The notes below the pieces were generated by a model that was given only the letters and a program-made list of their open reading frames with translations, made no database searches and was not told where the DNA came from. A stretch of 64,000 bases of DNA from Entoloma clypeatum (Eukaryota > Basidiomycota > Agaricomycetes > Agaricales > Entolomataceae), in contig OY751496.1 in assembly GCA_963565915.1 (NCBI GenBank), forward strand, positions 3,038,001 to 3,102,000. Direction: 5' to 3'. Every line of letters begins with the position of its first letter. The first letter of the stretch is position 1. Below are positions 63,083 to 64,000 of the stretch, in pieces. Position numbers and translations under genes: made by a program.

Positions 63083-64000
63083 ATGGCCCGTATACCTGGC
63101 ATCTTTTTCATCTTTTCTGCCTTCGTTCTCAATCTCTTGACCTCCATTTCCCTGCCTTACATTGCTTCACTGGACATTACCCGCACCCATTTCAACCAAG
63201 GCGTTATCCTGTTAGATACGCAGACTAATCAAGTGACAGAGTTGCGCGTGAGTCTCACCTTGTTTTTAATCTTTTATTACTGAAAGCAACCTTTAGTTTG
63301 GCGTTTGGTACATCAGCATGTATGAGAAAATCATTGTTTGAATTGATATCATGTCTGCAGGGCACCTTGCTTCTACAATGAGGACGACCAGAAAACTTGC
63401 TTTACTTCAGGTACGCGCGAGGGTTGTTTATGTGTGCACTTTCAAGTCTGATTTCAAGAGTGCAGGACATGGATACAATATCTCCATCTCAAATGAACAG
63501 AAGACTGCCAACGTGACCATTAGCTCCTCTTGGACCCAAGGTCTCGCAGTACACCCCGTCGGTACGCCCCATGATCTTTTCTCGTCCCGCCTATTCCCTG
63601 ATTTATTTCTTTCATCAAATTAGCTGCTGGAGTCACCTTCGTCGCTCTTCTGCTCTCTCTGTATCAAAACCTCACCGCCACCTTACTTGCATCCATTACC
63701 TCCTTCCTCGCCGCCCTTTTGACATTCATCGCTTTCGCCAATGACATCGCATTGTTTGTCTACCTCAGGCACCAAGTCAACAAGCTCCCAGGAGTCCAAG
63801 GAAAGACAACCCCTGGACCTGGTAAGCCTCGCTGCTCTCTCGGTATTCCACGATATCAATTGCTCTTATCCCAGGATTTTGGTTCACCTTGGCGTCCTTC
63901 ACTTCACTCCTTCTCGGAGGTTTCATTGTCTGCTTCGGCCGCCGCAGCGACCGCCAGTCGGCCCGCCGTGCACATGACAGGACCAAGAAATCGCCCGGAC
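63083..64000 (+). CDS. SUR7/PalI-family membrane protein, copy B (runs off the window)
   Basis: Same exon plan as copy A. Starts MARIPGIFFIFSAFVLNLLT, then DITRTHFNQGVILLDTQTNQ, FGVW joined to APCFYNEDDQKTCFTSG (same W...C...C signature), HGYNISISNEQKTANVTISS, spans in AAGVTFVALLLSLYQNLTAT and FLAALLTFIAFANDIALFVY, RHQVNKLPGVQGKTTPGPGF and WFTLASFTSLLLGGFIVCFG. It continues into a basic cytosolic tail (RRSDRQSARRAHDRTKKSPG) still open at position 64000. Small introns at about 63249-63297, 63308-63360, 63411-63466, 63562-63624 and 63823-63876, all GT-AG. Probably the intact member of the pair. Confidence 0.78.

Noticed and set aside
1..64000. tRNA, rRNA or riboswitch genes
   Set aside because: No cloverleaf, rRNA or riboswitch core was recognised by eye; a covariance-model search would be needed to exclude tRNAs fully.

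Overview
This 64 kb window is nuclear DNA of a filamentous fungus, most likely a mushroom-forming basidiomycete (Agaricomycetes). The pointers are many 45-60 nt GT-AG introns, a fungal Argonaute, ATG13 and SUR7/PalI genes, and a transposon mix (tnp2/CACTA-like, KDZ, hAT, pogo, chromodomain Ty3/gypsy and Ty1/copia) typical of Agaricomycetes. All calls come from reading the sequence and splicing by eye; no database search was run.

Layout. 46-3195 is an Argonaute gene (+) broken by stops, frameshifts and a lost splice acceptor. 4769-20007 is one dead Ty1/copia element (minus strand, TSD gaata) carrying three later insertions: an 800-bp non-autonomous hAT-like element (6370-7169, TSD ccatggtc), a complete young chromodomain gypsy (8152-14251, TSD tagcc) and a complete hAT (16774-19973, TSD aggtgtgg) inside its 5' LTR. 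20256-22565 is a spliced hypothetical gene. 22796-29960 is a tnp2-type transposase split by a 4.7-kb element (24969-29666) that itself carries a GC-rich minisatellite and a dead pogo element (26883-29322, TA target site). 30408-30485 is a scrap of a G-protein alpha gene. 30601-33000 is a large inverted repeat whose core is a near-perfect 1.18-kb palindrome. 33883-36345 is a decayed KDZ transposase. 36346-42830 is a second, older chromodomain gypsy, followed by an apparently intact, very young copia (42850-48632, TSD tacct, LTRs identical by eye).

From about 50 kb on the window becomes gene-bearing and largely repeat-free: a proline-rich membrane protein (50749-51889, minus), a TA-flanked MITE, a small secreted repeat protein (52613-53191, minus), a disordered protein with three FVRPGGGR motifs (54978-56087), ATG13 (56209-58668), and a duplicated pair of SUR7/PalI-like membrane protein genes (59808-60670 and 63083 to the window end) flanking a PrxQ/BCP-type peroxiredoxin (61627-62319, minus).

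The main points are a transposon nest next to a degenerate RNA-silencing gene, two unrelated-in-age chromoviruses that both carry a Tf1-like self-priming signature at identical spacing, a long palindrome able to give hairpin RNA, and two apparently intact elements (hAT and copia-2) among mostly dead ones.
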